In this document: in pieces, positions 52,022 through 59,606 of the stretch
How the letters are laid out: each line of letters opens with the position of its first letter
Numbering within the stretch: position 1 is the stretch's first letter
NCBI GenBank assembly: GCA_002083555.1
Contig: MSXN01000022.1
Span: forward strand, 13,083 to 77,082
Source: Nitrospira sp. ST-bin5
GTDB lineage: Bacteria; Nitrospirota; Nitrospiria; Nitrospirales; Nitrospiraceae
Direction of reading: 5' to 3'
DNA length: 64,000 bases
Made by a program: the position numbers and the translations under genes
The notes under the pieces: model-generated
Database searches by the model: none
What the model saw: the letters and a program-made list of their open reading frames with translations, nothing else
Told to the model about the DNA's origin: nothing

Positions 52022-52303
52022 ATGTTTCATATGAGGGCGTGCGTGATGGTTGTCATTGGACTCTTGGTGAAGGGGCCTCAAGGGGAAGAGTATTTGGTGA
52101 CTGGCGAGTCCGAGGCCGGCGATGCTCCCAGGCCGTTTCGGATCTTTCGGCGCGAGCCGCAAGGCTGGGTCTTGACCAATTTGTCGACGGATGAGCAGGC
52201 CCGCTTGCGCGCCGGGTCGATGATCGGGATCTATAAGATGGCGAGGCAATTCGGTGTCGGAGTTCCCTGGCCACCTCAGGGGCTCACTCCAGATGCTTCC
52301 TGA
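52022..52303 (+). CDS. Small protein of unknown function
   Basis: A 93-residue product I do not recognise. It starts with a short hydrophobic stretch (VMVVIGLLVKG), then polar segments with IFRREPQGWVLTNLSTDEQARL. Internal ATG codons at 52031 and 52046 are possible starts; the latter has GAGGGCG nearby. Its end overlaps the following receiver gene by 11 bases, which supports it as a real gene of the two-component cluster. Confidence 0.6.
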   Translation: MFHMRACVMVVIGLLVKGPQGEEYLVTGESEAGDAPRPFRIFRREPQGWVLTNLSTDEQARLRAGSMIGIYKMARQFGVGVPWPPQGLTPDAS

Positions 52304-52703
52304 AAATAACCACCGTCCAGCGGGAGGCCCGATCCGGGTGCTGGTGGTCGACGATCATCAGGTTCTTCTCCGCGCCTTGGAAGACTGGCTGAGCGGGGTG
52401 CCGCTGGTGAAGTTGGTCGGGATCTGCGGATCGGCCAGAGAGGCCCTCAGCGTCCTCCCTGAGCGGCGGCCTGAGCTGGTGTTGCTCGATGCGAATATGC
52501 CCGACATGGGCGGCATCGAAGCCGTCGAACCGATCAAGCAATGGAATTCGTCCGTGCGCGTGGTCATCATGTCCTTCGACGAAGTCCATCTCGCCGTTGC
52601 GCGGAGGATGCCGTTGGTCGACCAGGCTATCGATAAACACCATCTGCGGGAAGAGTTTCCTCTGCTGATTCAGGAGATCGTTCGCGCCAGACCCTCCAGT
52701 TGA
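52293..52703 (+). CDS. Single-domain response regulator
   Basis: A 136-residue receiver with no output domain. The acidic pocket VLVVDDHQVLL, phospho-acceptor in LVLLDANMPDMGG and a late lysine (AIDKHH) are present, so phosphorylation is possible. It may act as a phosphate sink or as a protein-protein switch for the kinase upstream. ATG 52293 is chosen because AGGGGCT precedes it; GTG 52254 would extend it into the previous gene. Confidence 0.85.
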   Translation: MLPENNHRPAGGPIRVLVVDDHQVLLRALEDWLSGVPLVKLVGICGSAREALSVLPERRPELVLLDANMPDMGGIEAVEPIKQWNSSVRVVIMSFDEVHLAVARRMPLVDQAIDKHHLREEFPLLIQEIVRARPSS

Positions 52704-52792
52704 GACGCCGGCTCACTGCCTCTGATCATGATTCTCTCCTCGCCCTCCTGACGGTGATTGCAGTATGATGCCCCTCTCACGGAGGAGGCCGC

Positions 52793-53185
52793 ATGCTCGA
52801 ACAACGCATCGACGAAGTGACCAAAGCCAATCAAGCCTTTTATGAGGCCTTCGGGAGTCTCGATATCGCCAAGATGGACCGCATCTGGGCGCACCAGGAA
52901 TATGTCACCTGCATTCATCCCGGCTGGACGCTGCGGTCGGACTGGCCCGAAGTGCGCGATTCCTGGGTGCTGATCTTTAACAATACGTTCTCCATGCAAT
53001 TTGAATTATCCGAGGTCATGATCCAGGTCGCAGGCGACATGGCCTGGGTGATCTGTGTCGAAAGCATCACCAGCCAGCAATCCGACGAGCCGCAAGAGGC
53101 CAAGGTGCTCGCGACAAACCTCTTCGAACGCATCGGTGACGAGTGGCTCATGATTCATCATCATGGGAGTGCGGTGATGGGGTAG
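52793..53185 (+). CDS. SnoaL-like/NTF2-fold protein
   Basis: A 130-residue protein of the SnoaL_3/DUF4440-type NTF2 fold: opening helix IDEVTKANQAFYEAFGSLDI, then IWAHQEYVTCIHPGW, and a closing strand pair around EWLMIHHHGSAV. Such proteins bind small hydrophobic ligands or act as isomerases; the conserved histidines are noted, but no function can be assigned. GGAGGAGG precedes the ATG. Confidence 0.82.
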   Translation: MLEQRIDEVTKANQAFYEAFGSLDIAKMDRIWAHQEYVTCIHPGWTLRSDWPEVRDSWVLIFNNTFSMQFELSEVMIQVAGDMAWVICVESITSQQSDEPQEAKVLATNLFERIGDEWLMIHHHGSAVMG

Positions 53186-53216
53186 CGGGGGTGGTGCGGG
53201 CGGTGGGGTGGTGTTC

Positions 53217-53590
53217 TGTGCTCGCTCCCCGCGCATGCGGGATTTAATCGTATTTCTAAATTGTGGGCGATGCTCGGTGAATGCGCCCAGGAGAACGCCA
53301 CCCCACCGCCCGCTTGGGAGGATGAGGAGGGGAAGAAAGGGAAGTGCTCGCGCAACGCGCGGCCACCGGGAAAGTGGACGCCTCGGCGTCCGCGGGGTGG
53401 GCGGGTGAGATCAGCGGCCCTCGTTGGATGCGCGCAGTGAGGAGACCACCAGGCCGTCCGCTTAAGGAGGAAGAAAAAGAAGTGCTCGCTCAGTGCGCGC
53501 AGGAGAAAACCACACAGCGACCCGCTTGTGGGGTGGTGCGGGAAGAGGGTGAGCAGGTGCTCGACCTACGAGAGCCCTGGGGGGGGGGTT
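53217..53590. repeat. Degenerate tandem repeats in a 492-base gene-free gap
   Basis: TGCTCG recurs at about 53218, 53272, 53345, 53483 and 53559. After some copies come TGCGC(G)CAGGAGAA, a CCACC block, CCGCTTG or CCGCTTA and a purine tract such as GGAGGAAGAAAAAGAAG. The spacing is irregular, about 55-140 bases. No convincing gene is seen on either strand. A G run lies at its end (about 53580-53588). Confidence 0.55.
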
Positions 53591-53677
53591 CATTGAATCT
53601 ATGCAGCCGGTGGATCTGAGAAACGCGTGTGAAGGCGAAAAGAAGTCCTGTGGGTTTCTTCTGTGAAAACTTTCCGG

Positions 53678-53914
53678 TTAGGTCTTCGGTGAGTTTGAGG
53701 GGACTTCATCGATTTGGATGGTTTTCTGCCATTCGGCGGAGACGGTGTCGCGTTCTTCCATCGTCATGGCGGCATATTTCAGGAACATTTGCGGGCCGCG
53801 GCGGCGGCGCCACGTGAGGAAATTCAGGAAGTGGTCCTTGCACAGGGACTTGGTGCCCGCCGGTGCGTAGGGGTTGGATTGACAGTTTGGTGCGCAGCAG
53901 TTGACGTCATGCAT
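53678..53914 (-). CDS. Small Cys-rich protein, possible metal binder
   Basis: A 78-residue product beginning MHDVNCCAPNCQSNPYAP and continuing SLCKDHFLNFL. Three closely spaced cysteines, then C and H, could form a zinc site. The rest is basic (TWRRRRGPQ) and then acidic. I do not recognise the family. ATG 53914 is preferred for GAGG upstream; a longer frame to 53992 adds residues with no ribosome site. It is divergent from phoD. Confidence 0.6.
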   Translation of the reverse strand: MHDVNCCAPNCQSNPYAPAGTKSLCKDHFLNFLTWRRRRGPQMFLKYAAMTMEERDTVSAEWQKTIQIDEVPSNSPKT

Positions 53915-54019
53915 AGTGTGCCTCGTGTAATAGGTCTCAGTATGCCGGTGGGCGCCTCTCATTTTCAAGGCCTCAGTGCCTGACTTGACCACTCAGACTC
54001 CATAGGATAAGGACGGTCC

Positions 54020-55498
54020 ATGCGATTCATTACTCCGCTGATTACCACGATTCTGCTGTCCGTTATTCTGGCCGGTTGCACGTCTGCCTCACGAGAGGGA
54101 TTGCCTCCGGGCAGTCCGTTCCTAGCTGAAGGGGTGGTACAGCCAAAGGCGCTTCCGCAAGGGATCGCGGTTGGCGATGTGACCGGGCATAGTGCCTTGT
54201 TGTGGGCGCGGACGGATGGTCCGGCGATGGTGCACATCGAATGGGCGCCTGCGTCGGCCTGGGATGCGGCGGAAAAGATGGGGACGGCGGTGTGGCCCAT
54301 GTTGCGGACGAATCGAGTGACCACGGCAGCGGAGAACGATTTTACGGCGACGATTCCGCTATCCGACTTGGTTCCCCGCACGCGCTATCGGTATCACGTG
54401 CTGGTGGGGCATGTGGCGGTGCCACATGAACATATCGAAGCGGTGCTGGCGGCGCGCGGTGAATTCGTGACCTTGCCGGATGAGGGGACGTCGGTGCCGG
54501 TCACGTTTGCGTGGAGCGGCGATCTGGGAGGCCAGCAGCGGTGCCGGGTCGGACCGGACGGGTATCCGATCTTTGATCTCATGCGGCGACAGCACCTCGA
54601 CTTTTTCTTGTTTCTGGGGGACACGATTTATAGCGATGATGTCTGTCCTGCTCCTCCGAACGAACCGGGGGCTGATTTTAAAGCCACTACGCTGGACCAG
54701 TATCGGGCGCGGCATCGGTATCAGCGCGGGTCATTGTCGCTTCAACGATTTCTGGCATCGGTGCCGGTGTACGTGACCTGGGACGATCATGAAGTGAAGA
54801 ATAACTTCGCCGGACCGTATGAGGAGCAGATGCCGGCGGGGCGTCAGGCCTTGCGCGAGTATTGGCCGATTGCGTCACCGCCCGACGATCCGCAGCGGCT
54901 GTATCGGACGGTTCGCTATGGCGCGGAGATGGAATTATTCATTCTGGACGATCGCCAATATCGCAACAGAAATTCAGATCCGGACGGTCCGGAGAAGACG
55001 ATGCTCGGCAAGGAGCAGTTGCGGTGGTTGTTGCAGGGGTTACGTAACTCGCTGGCCACGTGGAAGGTAATTGCGACGTCGGTCCCGCTTTCGATTCCCA
55101 AGGGGGGAGGGGCGACGGTTCCTGGTAACGATGGATGGGCGGGCGGGCCTGATGGGACCGGGTTTGAGTATGAACGGCAGCTGATCGTCGATACGATTCT
55201 TACGGAACAGCTCAAGAATGTGGTGTTCATGGGGGGCGATGTGCACTACGTGCAAGCCAGTGCGTACGACCCCAACGGAGACGGGGTGCCGGATTTTCAC
55301 GAGTTTGTGGCAGGGCCGCTCTCCGCAGCTCCCGGACGCATGTCGCCTCCGACGCTGGCGCTCAACGCGACGAACCTTATTCAAGAAGGCGGGTACTATA
55401 ATTTCGGTCTGGTGCGGGCCTCCGGCTCCGCGTTCGATGTGACCGTGGTCGACGACAAGGGAACGGTTCGTTTTTCACATCACCTCGCGGCGCAATAG
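54020..55498 (+). CDS. phoD: PhoD-like alkaline phosphatase
   Basis: A 492-residue exported phosphodiesterase/phosphatase. It has a lipoprotein-like N-terminus (LSVILAGCTS), an N-terminal PhoD beta domain (GIAVGDVTGHSALLWARTDG) and a metallophosphatase core: SGDLGGQQRC, FLFLGDTIYSDD, VTWDDHEVKNNF and GGDVHYVQ carry the metal ligands. It may scavenge phosphate from phosphodiesters in the periplasm. No Pho box was recognised upstream. Confidence 0.92.
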   Translation: MRFITPLITTILLSVILAGCTSASREGLPPGSPFLAEGVVQPKALPQGIAVGDVTGHSALLWARTDGPAMVHIEWAPASAWDAAEKMGTAVWPMLRTNRVTTAAENDFTATIPLSDLVPRTRYRYHVLVGHVAVPHEHIEAVLAARGEFVTLPDEGTSVPVTFAWSGDLGGQQRCRVGPDGYPIFDLMRRQHLDFFLFLGDTIYSDDVCPAPPNEPGADFKATTLDQYRARHRYQRGSLSLQRFLASVPVYVTWDDHEVKNNFAGPYEEQMPAGRQALREYWPIASPPDDPQRLYRTVRYGAEMELFILDDRQYRNRNSDPDGPEKTMLGKEQLRWLLQGLRNSLATWKVIATSVPLSIPKGGGATVPGNDGWAGGPDGTGFEYERQLIVDTILTEQLKNVVFMGGDVHYVQASAYDPNGDGVPDFHEFVAGPLSAAPGRMSPPTLALNATNLIQEGGYYNFGLVRASGSAFDVTVVDDKGTVRFSHHLAAQ

Positions 55499-55590
55499 CC
55501 GACCAGCTCGAATATCCCTCTTGCAATCCCGACCGCGGGCCAGTTACCGTACCAGTTCGGTTCGGGCCGGTAGGCAGGAGTGTTCCCACT

Positions 55591-55848
55591 ATGCTGTTCC
55601 AGGTGTTGTCGGTCGTCGGCGCCCTCATGGTGCTGACCGCCTATGCGTTGATCCAAAGCGGGATCTGGCGCGAACTGGATGCAGGCTATCTGGCCTTGAA
55701 CATCATCGGATCGCTGCTGTTGGGTGTGGTGGCGATCGAGGATCAGCGGGCGGGGTTCATCTTGTTGGAATTTGCCTGGGCCGGGCTCGGGTGTATCGGA
55801 GTCGTGCGGGCGATCAAGGCACGGAAAACAGCGGCAGCGGTCTTATAA
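55591..55848 (+). CDS. CBU_0592-like small membrane protein
   Basis: An 85-residue protein with three hydrophobic helices: LSVVGALMVLTAYAL, YLALNIIGSLLLGVVAI and FILLEFAWAGLGCIGVV. It matches the pattern of the CBU_0592 family, small membrane proteins of unknown function. It lies 92 bases after phoD. Confidence 0.8.
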   Translation: MLFQVLSVVGALMVLTAYALIQSGIWRELDAGYLALNIIGSLLLGVVAIEDQRAGFILLEFAWAGLGCIGVVRAIKARKTAAAVL

Positions 55849-55913
55849 TCACGTCGGATAGTACGACACAATCGTACGTCATATGCGTACGGCACATGGG
55901 GGGAGATGACGTT

Positions 55914-56396
55914 ATGGCAGGGTTGATGTCAGCAGATGAAGTGTATCAGCGAGCGGAAGATGCGGCGGCAGCGGCGACGAGCCCGGATGAAAAGGCCTTG
56001 CAGATCGATTATCAGGCGCTGAAGGAAAAGTTCCGTGCGGCCCTAGGCGATCGCAAAGTGGTCTTGTTCCATATCAATAAGTTTTTGCCGGAAGGCTATG
56101 AAGATCAGGGCCGGTTCAATTTGGTGCTGCTCACCGCCGGCAATGTCGTGTTCGATATCGTCATCGGCGATTCCTATTTCCGGTACGACGTGGTGTCTGT
56201 GGGCCAACTGGATAAGGTTCAGGTGATCGATGCGATGTGGGACAACAAGGAAAAGCGCAAGGAAGAGCCGTTCTTGAGCCTGCGTTTGATGCATGGTGAA
56301 GAAGCGCATCTCTTGCTGGCGTTAGACGACGCAGAACGAGCCAGCCTGCTGGCCTTTGCCAAGGCCGTCTCGGCGGCGAGAAATCCCGAGAAGTAA
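55914..56396 (+). CDS. Conserved cytoplasmic protein of unknown function
   Basis: A 160-residue soluble protein with no recognised domain. A helical N-terminus (SADEVYQRAEDAAAAA) precedes alternating strands (VVLFHINKFLPEGYEDQGRF, NVVFDIVIGDSYFRYD) and a final helix, a compact PH-like or roadblock-like fold by eye. ATG 55914 is chosen because GGGGGGAG lies eight bases upstream; in-frame starts further upstream overlap the preceding gene. Confidence 0.7.
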   Translation: MAGLMSADEVYQRAEDAAAAATSPDEKALQIDYQALKEKFRAALGDRKVVLFHINKFLPEGYEDQGRFNLVLLTAGNVVFDIVIGDSYFRYDVVSVGQLDKVQVIDAMWDNKEKRKEEPFLSLRLMHGEEAHLLLALDDAERASLLAFAKAVSAARNPEK

Positions 56397-56404
56397 GTAT
56401 TCGC

Positions 56405-56523
56405 AGGGCGCTCAAAAAGCCTGTCCGGCGAGGCCGCAGCAAGCGGAGAGACGAGGCGTACGCTTCGGTACGTTGAGTCTCTGCGCGATGCGAGAACGAA
56501 ACCGGCGGGTTTTTTCAGCGTCC
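56405..56523. repeat. Interspersed palindromic element, copy 2
   Basis: Ends AGGGCGCTCAAAAAGCC and GGGTTTTTTCAGCGTCCT are inverted. The central hairpin has CGTAC and GTACG arms. It fills the gap between two convergent genes and runs in the orientation opposite to copies 3-5. Confidence 0.75.
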
Positions 56524-56525
56524 TG

Positions 56526-57617
56526 TTAGGCGCGGCGGTAGAAGGGTAAGTCCGCTACCGTCGCGTCGTGCTTCTTGCCTTCGACCTCGATCGATAACGT
56601 TGTCCCGGCCTTACTGAAGTCTCTCAGCGGAAACCCAAGTGCGATGATGCCCTTCTGATGCGGTGACGTCGTCGCGCTGCTCATCCAGCCCACTTCCCGA
56701 TCGCCGCTGAAGAGTTTCGCGCCTTTCGGCGGCACGGTCGCATCCTTCAAGACTAATCCCACGAGCTTTCGCCGCACATTGCCGTAAGTATCCATCCGCG
56801 CGACGACTTCCTGACCGGGATAGCAGCCTTTGGTGAGGCTGAAGGCCTTGCCTTCCAGGTTGGCTTCCGGCGGGACGATTTCTTCGTTCAGTTCGGTGCC
56901 GGCTTTCGGAATGCCGGCTTCCATGCGCAACGCTTCGCGGGCCTGGCTGCCGACTGGCTTGATGCCGAGAGGCGCGCCGGTTTCCATGAGGCTGGTCCAG
57001 GCCGTCGCGACTGCATCGGCGGGAAGTAAAATTTCCAGATCGATCTCGCCGGTTTCTTCTGTCCGAATGACCAGGGCCTGGTGTCCGCCGATCTGGGCGG
57101 TCACAAAATTGACTGGTTGCAAGTCGCTGCAATCGACGCCGAAGGCTGATTTCACGGTCTGTGCCGCTTTGGGTCCGCTGACCAGCAGCAATCCCCAGGT
57201 CTCCGCGCAGTTCTCCATCTTGGCTTTCGTGCCGTAAAGGAGAAATTTTCTGAGCGCGGCGTGGGTCGCGTCGCCGATTTCTCCGACGTCTTCGAGCATG
57301 ACGGCGTCGGTCTGCACGTAGCAGCGGAAATAGGTGAGCATCTTTCCCTTATGCGTCAGGAAGCTGGAGTAGCGGCCCTGGCCAGGCTGGAGCGGGAGGA
57401 GATCGTTGCTGATGACGCTCTGCAGCCACTTCACCCGATCGTCGCCCGTGACTCTGACTTTGCCGCGATGGGACAGGTCGGCGACTCCGACGGCCTGACG
57501 GACCGCCTGGTATTCCGCTCGCCAGTCTCCGTAATGGGCGGGCATCTCCCAGCCGGTGACCTCTTCAAAGATTGCCCCGAGTTGAATATGTTGTGCGTGC
57601 AGACGGGATTGTTTCAT
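56526..57617 (-). CDS. ygfZ: Folate-binding YgfZ/GcvT-domain protein
   Basis: A 363-residue protein of the aminomethyltransferase fold. The YgfZ signature KGCYPGQEVVARM is at about residues 265-277, with ADLSHRGKVRVTG near the start. YgfZ uses tetrahydrofolate to support assembly or repair of certain iron-sulfur proteins. It lacks the full glycine-cleavage T-protein context (no gcvH/gcvP nearby). The start overlaps the preceding receiver gene by four bases. Confidence 0.9.
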   Translation of the reverse strand: MKQSRLHAQHIQLGAIFEEVTGWEMPAHYGDWRAEYQAVRQAVGVADLSHRGKVRVTGDDRVKWLQSVISNDLLPLQPGQGRYSSFLTHKGKMLTYFRCYVQTDAVMLEDVGEIGDATHAALRKFLLYGTKAKMENCAETWGLLLVSGPKAAQTVKSAFGVDCSDLQPVNFVTAQIGGHQALVIRTEETGEIDLEILLPADAVATAWTSLMETGAPLGIKPVGSQAREALRMEAGIPKAGTELNEEIVPPEANLEGKAFSLTKGCYPGQEVVARMDTYGNVRRKLVGLVLKDATVPPKGAKLFSGDREVGWMSSATTSPHQKGIIALGFPLRDFSKAGTTLSIEVEGKKHDATVADLPFYRRA

Positions 57618-57997
57618 CGGACGCCCTTCTGTACCTCGTCGACCAGATCTTTTGTCCTGGCCGAGAATTCGTTGCGGGAGACGATCTTTGTCACGCCCAG
57701 CGCCTTGGCTCTGTTCCAGGTGTCGACTTCTTCATGATTCGCATAGGCGAGGATGGGAATGGACTTCGACCGGGGATCGGCTTTCAGTGTTTCGATGGCC
57801 TGAAAGGCATCGACGGTCAGGTCGTTCATGTCCAGAATGACGGCTGTCGGAGAAACGGTGGCGGTCTTTTCTGCGATGTCCTGCTGCGTCCGGGCCTTCT
57901 CGATGCGATAGTTTCCGGTCCGCAAGGCGTCACGGACTTTGGTGTAAAAGAAGATATCGGTGACGGCGACGAGGATGGTGCGTTCGGTGTTGTCCAT
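57614..57997 (-). CDS. Single-domain response regulator
   Basis: A 127-residue receiver-like protein: ILVAVTDIFFYTKV replaces the usual acidic pair, the phospho-acceptor is in AVILDMNDL and there is no clear output domain. The second acidic pocket residue is missing, so phosphorylation may be weak. It lies between a TPR gene (six bases) and ygfZ (four-base overlap). Confidence 0.78.
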   Translation of the reverse strand: MDNTERTILVAVTDIFFYTKVRDALRTGNYRIEKARTQQDIAEKTATVSPTAVILDMNDLTVDAFQAIETLKADPRSKSIPILAYANHEEVDTWNRAKALGVTKIVSRNEFSARTKDLVDEVQKGVR

Positions 57998-58003
57998 GTC
58001 ATC

Positions 58004-58519
58004 CTAATTTAAGGAGCTGATCAATCGTCCCAGCGATTTTTTCGCGAGCGCGTAGTTGGGATTGAGCGTCAGCGCTTTCTTGTAGGCGTCGATGGCCTCG
58101 GTCCAGCGGCCTTTTTTTTCGTAGACCCGGCCGATGTTCAAATGAGGGAAGGCCGGGCTTTCATACCGCCGGGCCTGCATGGCTTTCTGAAACCAGACGA
58201 TCGCTTCGTCGAAATCGCCCTTTTCAATCAAGTAGGCACCGATGTCGTTGTAGGGGTTACCGAAGTCCGGGTCCTGCGCGATGGCCTTGTGGCATTCCTC
58301 GATGGCGTCATCGAGCCGTCCCATGAAGCTGTAGGTCCAGCCGAGAAAGGTGTAGGCCTCGGCTGTGGGATGTACGGCCAGCGATTTCTTGTACAGCGCG
58401 ACGGCCTCTTCCAGGTCGCCCTTCATCTGGCGCTCATAGGCCTGTTGAAAGAGATGCCACGCTTCGCGCTTGTCTTCTTCGCGGCCTTGGCCCTGCTCTA
58501 AAAAATCTTGTACATCCAT
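58004..58519 (-). CDS. TPR-repeat protein
   Basis: A 171-residue helical protein with about four tetratricopeptide repeats (AVALYKKSLAVHPTAEAYTF, AIEECHKAIAQDPDFGNPYN, AIVWFQKAMQARR, AIDAYKKALTLNPNYALAKK). There is no signal peptide. It is a scaffold for protein contacts; the partner may be the receiver or YgfZ made from the same unit. Confidence 0.9.
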   Translation of the reverse strand: MDVQDFLEQGQGREEDKREAWHLFQQAYERQMKGDLEEAVALYKKSLAVHPTAEAYTFLGWTYSFMGRLDDAIEECHKAIAQDPDFGNPYNDIGAYLIEKGDFDEAIVWFQKAMQARRYESPAFPHLNIGRVYEKKGRWTEAIDAYKKALTLNPNYALAKKSLGRLISSLN

Positions 58520-58523
58520 AATC

Positions 58524-58643
58524 AGGCTGATGAAAAAGGTTCCCGGCTTCGTTCTCGTTCGTGCGAACTCCTCAATGTATTGAGAGGTCCGCCTCCTCGA
58601 TTGTACTCCCTGCGGCCTTGCTGGAGACGTTTTTGAGAAGCCG
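58524..58643. repeat. Interspersed palindromic element, copy 3
   Basis: Starts AGGCTGATGAAAAAGGTTCC and ends GGAGACGTTTTTGAGAAGCC. It shares CGGCTTCGTTCTCG and TGCGGCCTTGC with copy 5. Located between the thi4 and TPR genes. Confidence 0.7.
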
Positions 58644-58658
58644 CGGGGACTGGTATGG

Positions 58659-59459
58659 CTATTCGTTCTTGAGTTTCTTCTTAATCAGTTCCGCTCCGTA
58701 GCGTCCTGAGAGCAGCATCGAGCCAAAGGCCGGGCCCATGCGCGGGGTACCGTACACGGCGGCGACGGCGAGTCCGATGACGAAGCAATTCGGGTAGACT
58801 TCGCCGGTGTGATCCATCACGTCCTGCTCGGATCGCGAGACCCACATGGCGCCATTCCCCGGCACGGACTTGTAAAGGCCGCGCTTGTGCAACAGGTCTA
58901 CGACGATGGCATCGTGCCCGGTGGCATCCACCACGATCTTGCTTTCCAGCGCGATGGGATCGACGTGGATGATGTCGTGACCGGCCATCTCGGCGGTGGT
59001 GTTGTTCACCACGATGCCTTCGAGGATGCCGTCTTTTCTCAAGATTAAATCGACCACCCGGGTGAGGTTCAGCACCTTCGCCCCGCCGCGGTAAGCAGCG
59101 GCGACGAGCGCGCCCGTCGCATGCGGCGGGTCGACCATGTACATCCCTTCGCACTCATGGATCTTCTTGCAGGGGACGCCGATCTCCTCGAGAATTTCAT
59201 TGGCCGGTTCGCAGATGGTGGCTTTGTTCATGAGATAGCCGCCATGCCAGAAGCCGCCGCCGAGCGCGAGGCTCTGTTCGACGACGAGTGTGCGGAACCC
59301 CATCTTCGCCAGGTCGTGGGCGCAAATCAGGCCGGAGGGGCCGGCGCCGACGATGATGACGTCGCTCTCGATGAGCGAATCGAATTCTTTATAGTATTCC
59401 CGCGCGATCTGCCGGGTGATGTCGCGTTCTCTTAATGGGGCTGGCTGCGGTTTACTCAT
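58659..59459 (-). CDS. thi4: Thiamine thiazole synthase, Thi4 family
   Basis: Makes the thiazole precursor of thiamine from NAD and glycine with iron. The 266-residue product has the FAD/NAD motif VIIVGAGPSGL, LGGGFWHGGYLMNK, VVDATGHDA and a closing GTPRMGPAFGSMLLSG. In the segment GHDAIVVDLLHKR, no cysteine occupies the position of the suicidal cysteine of yeast Thi4 (GHDGPFGAFCAKR). The enzyme should therefore be the multi-turnover, sulfide-using type known from archaea. ATG 59459 has GGAG upstream. It follows thiC and shares its riboswitch control. Confidence 0.93.
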   Translation of the reverse strand: MSKPQPAPLRERDITRQIAREYYKEFDSLIESDVIIVGAGPSGLICAHDLAKMGFRTLVVEQSLALGGGFWHGGYLMNKATICEPANEILEEIGVPCKKIHECEGMYMVDPPHATGALVAAAYRGGAKVLNLTRVVDLILRKDGILEGIVVNNTTAEMAGHDIIHVDPIALESKIVVDATGHDAIVVDLLHKRGLYKSVPGNGAMWVSRSEQDVMDHTGEVYPNCFVIGLAVAAVYGTPRMGPAFGSMLLSGRYGAELIKKKLKNE

Positions 59460-59478
59460 GGCTATTTCTCCGTTCAAC

Positions 59479-59600
59479 GGACGCTGAAAACGATCCCCAA
59501 CTGCGTTCTCGGCTCATCGAAATCCTCAACGTACCCCAGAGGGTACGCCTCCGGTTTCGATTCCCCTCGTGCCTTGTTGGATGACCGTTTTGAGCATCCT
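59479..59600. repeat. Interspersed palindromic element, copy 4
   Basis: Ends GGACGCTGAAAACGATC and GACCGTTTTGAGCATCC are inverted, with AAAACG facing CGTTTT. The centre is ACGTACC...GGTACG. It lies between thiC and thi4. Confidence 0.75.
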
Positions 59601-59606
59601 CGCCTT

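Noticed and set aside
53217..53590. Possible CRISPR array
   Set aside because: Repeat units are degenerate and irregularly spaced, with no constant-length spacers and no cas gene in the window.
55521..55913. A 131-codon N-terminal extension of the protein starting at 55914
   Set aside because: It overlaps the CBU_0592-like gene in another frame and lacks a ribosome site, while ATG 55914 has a strong one.
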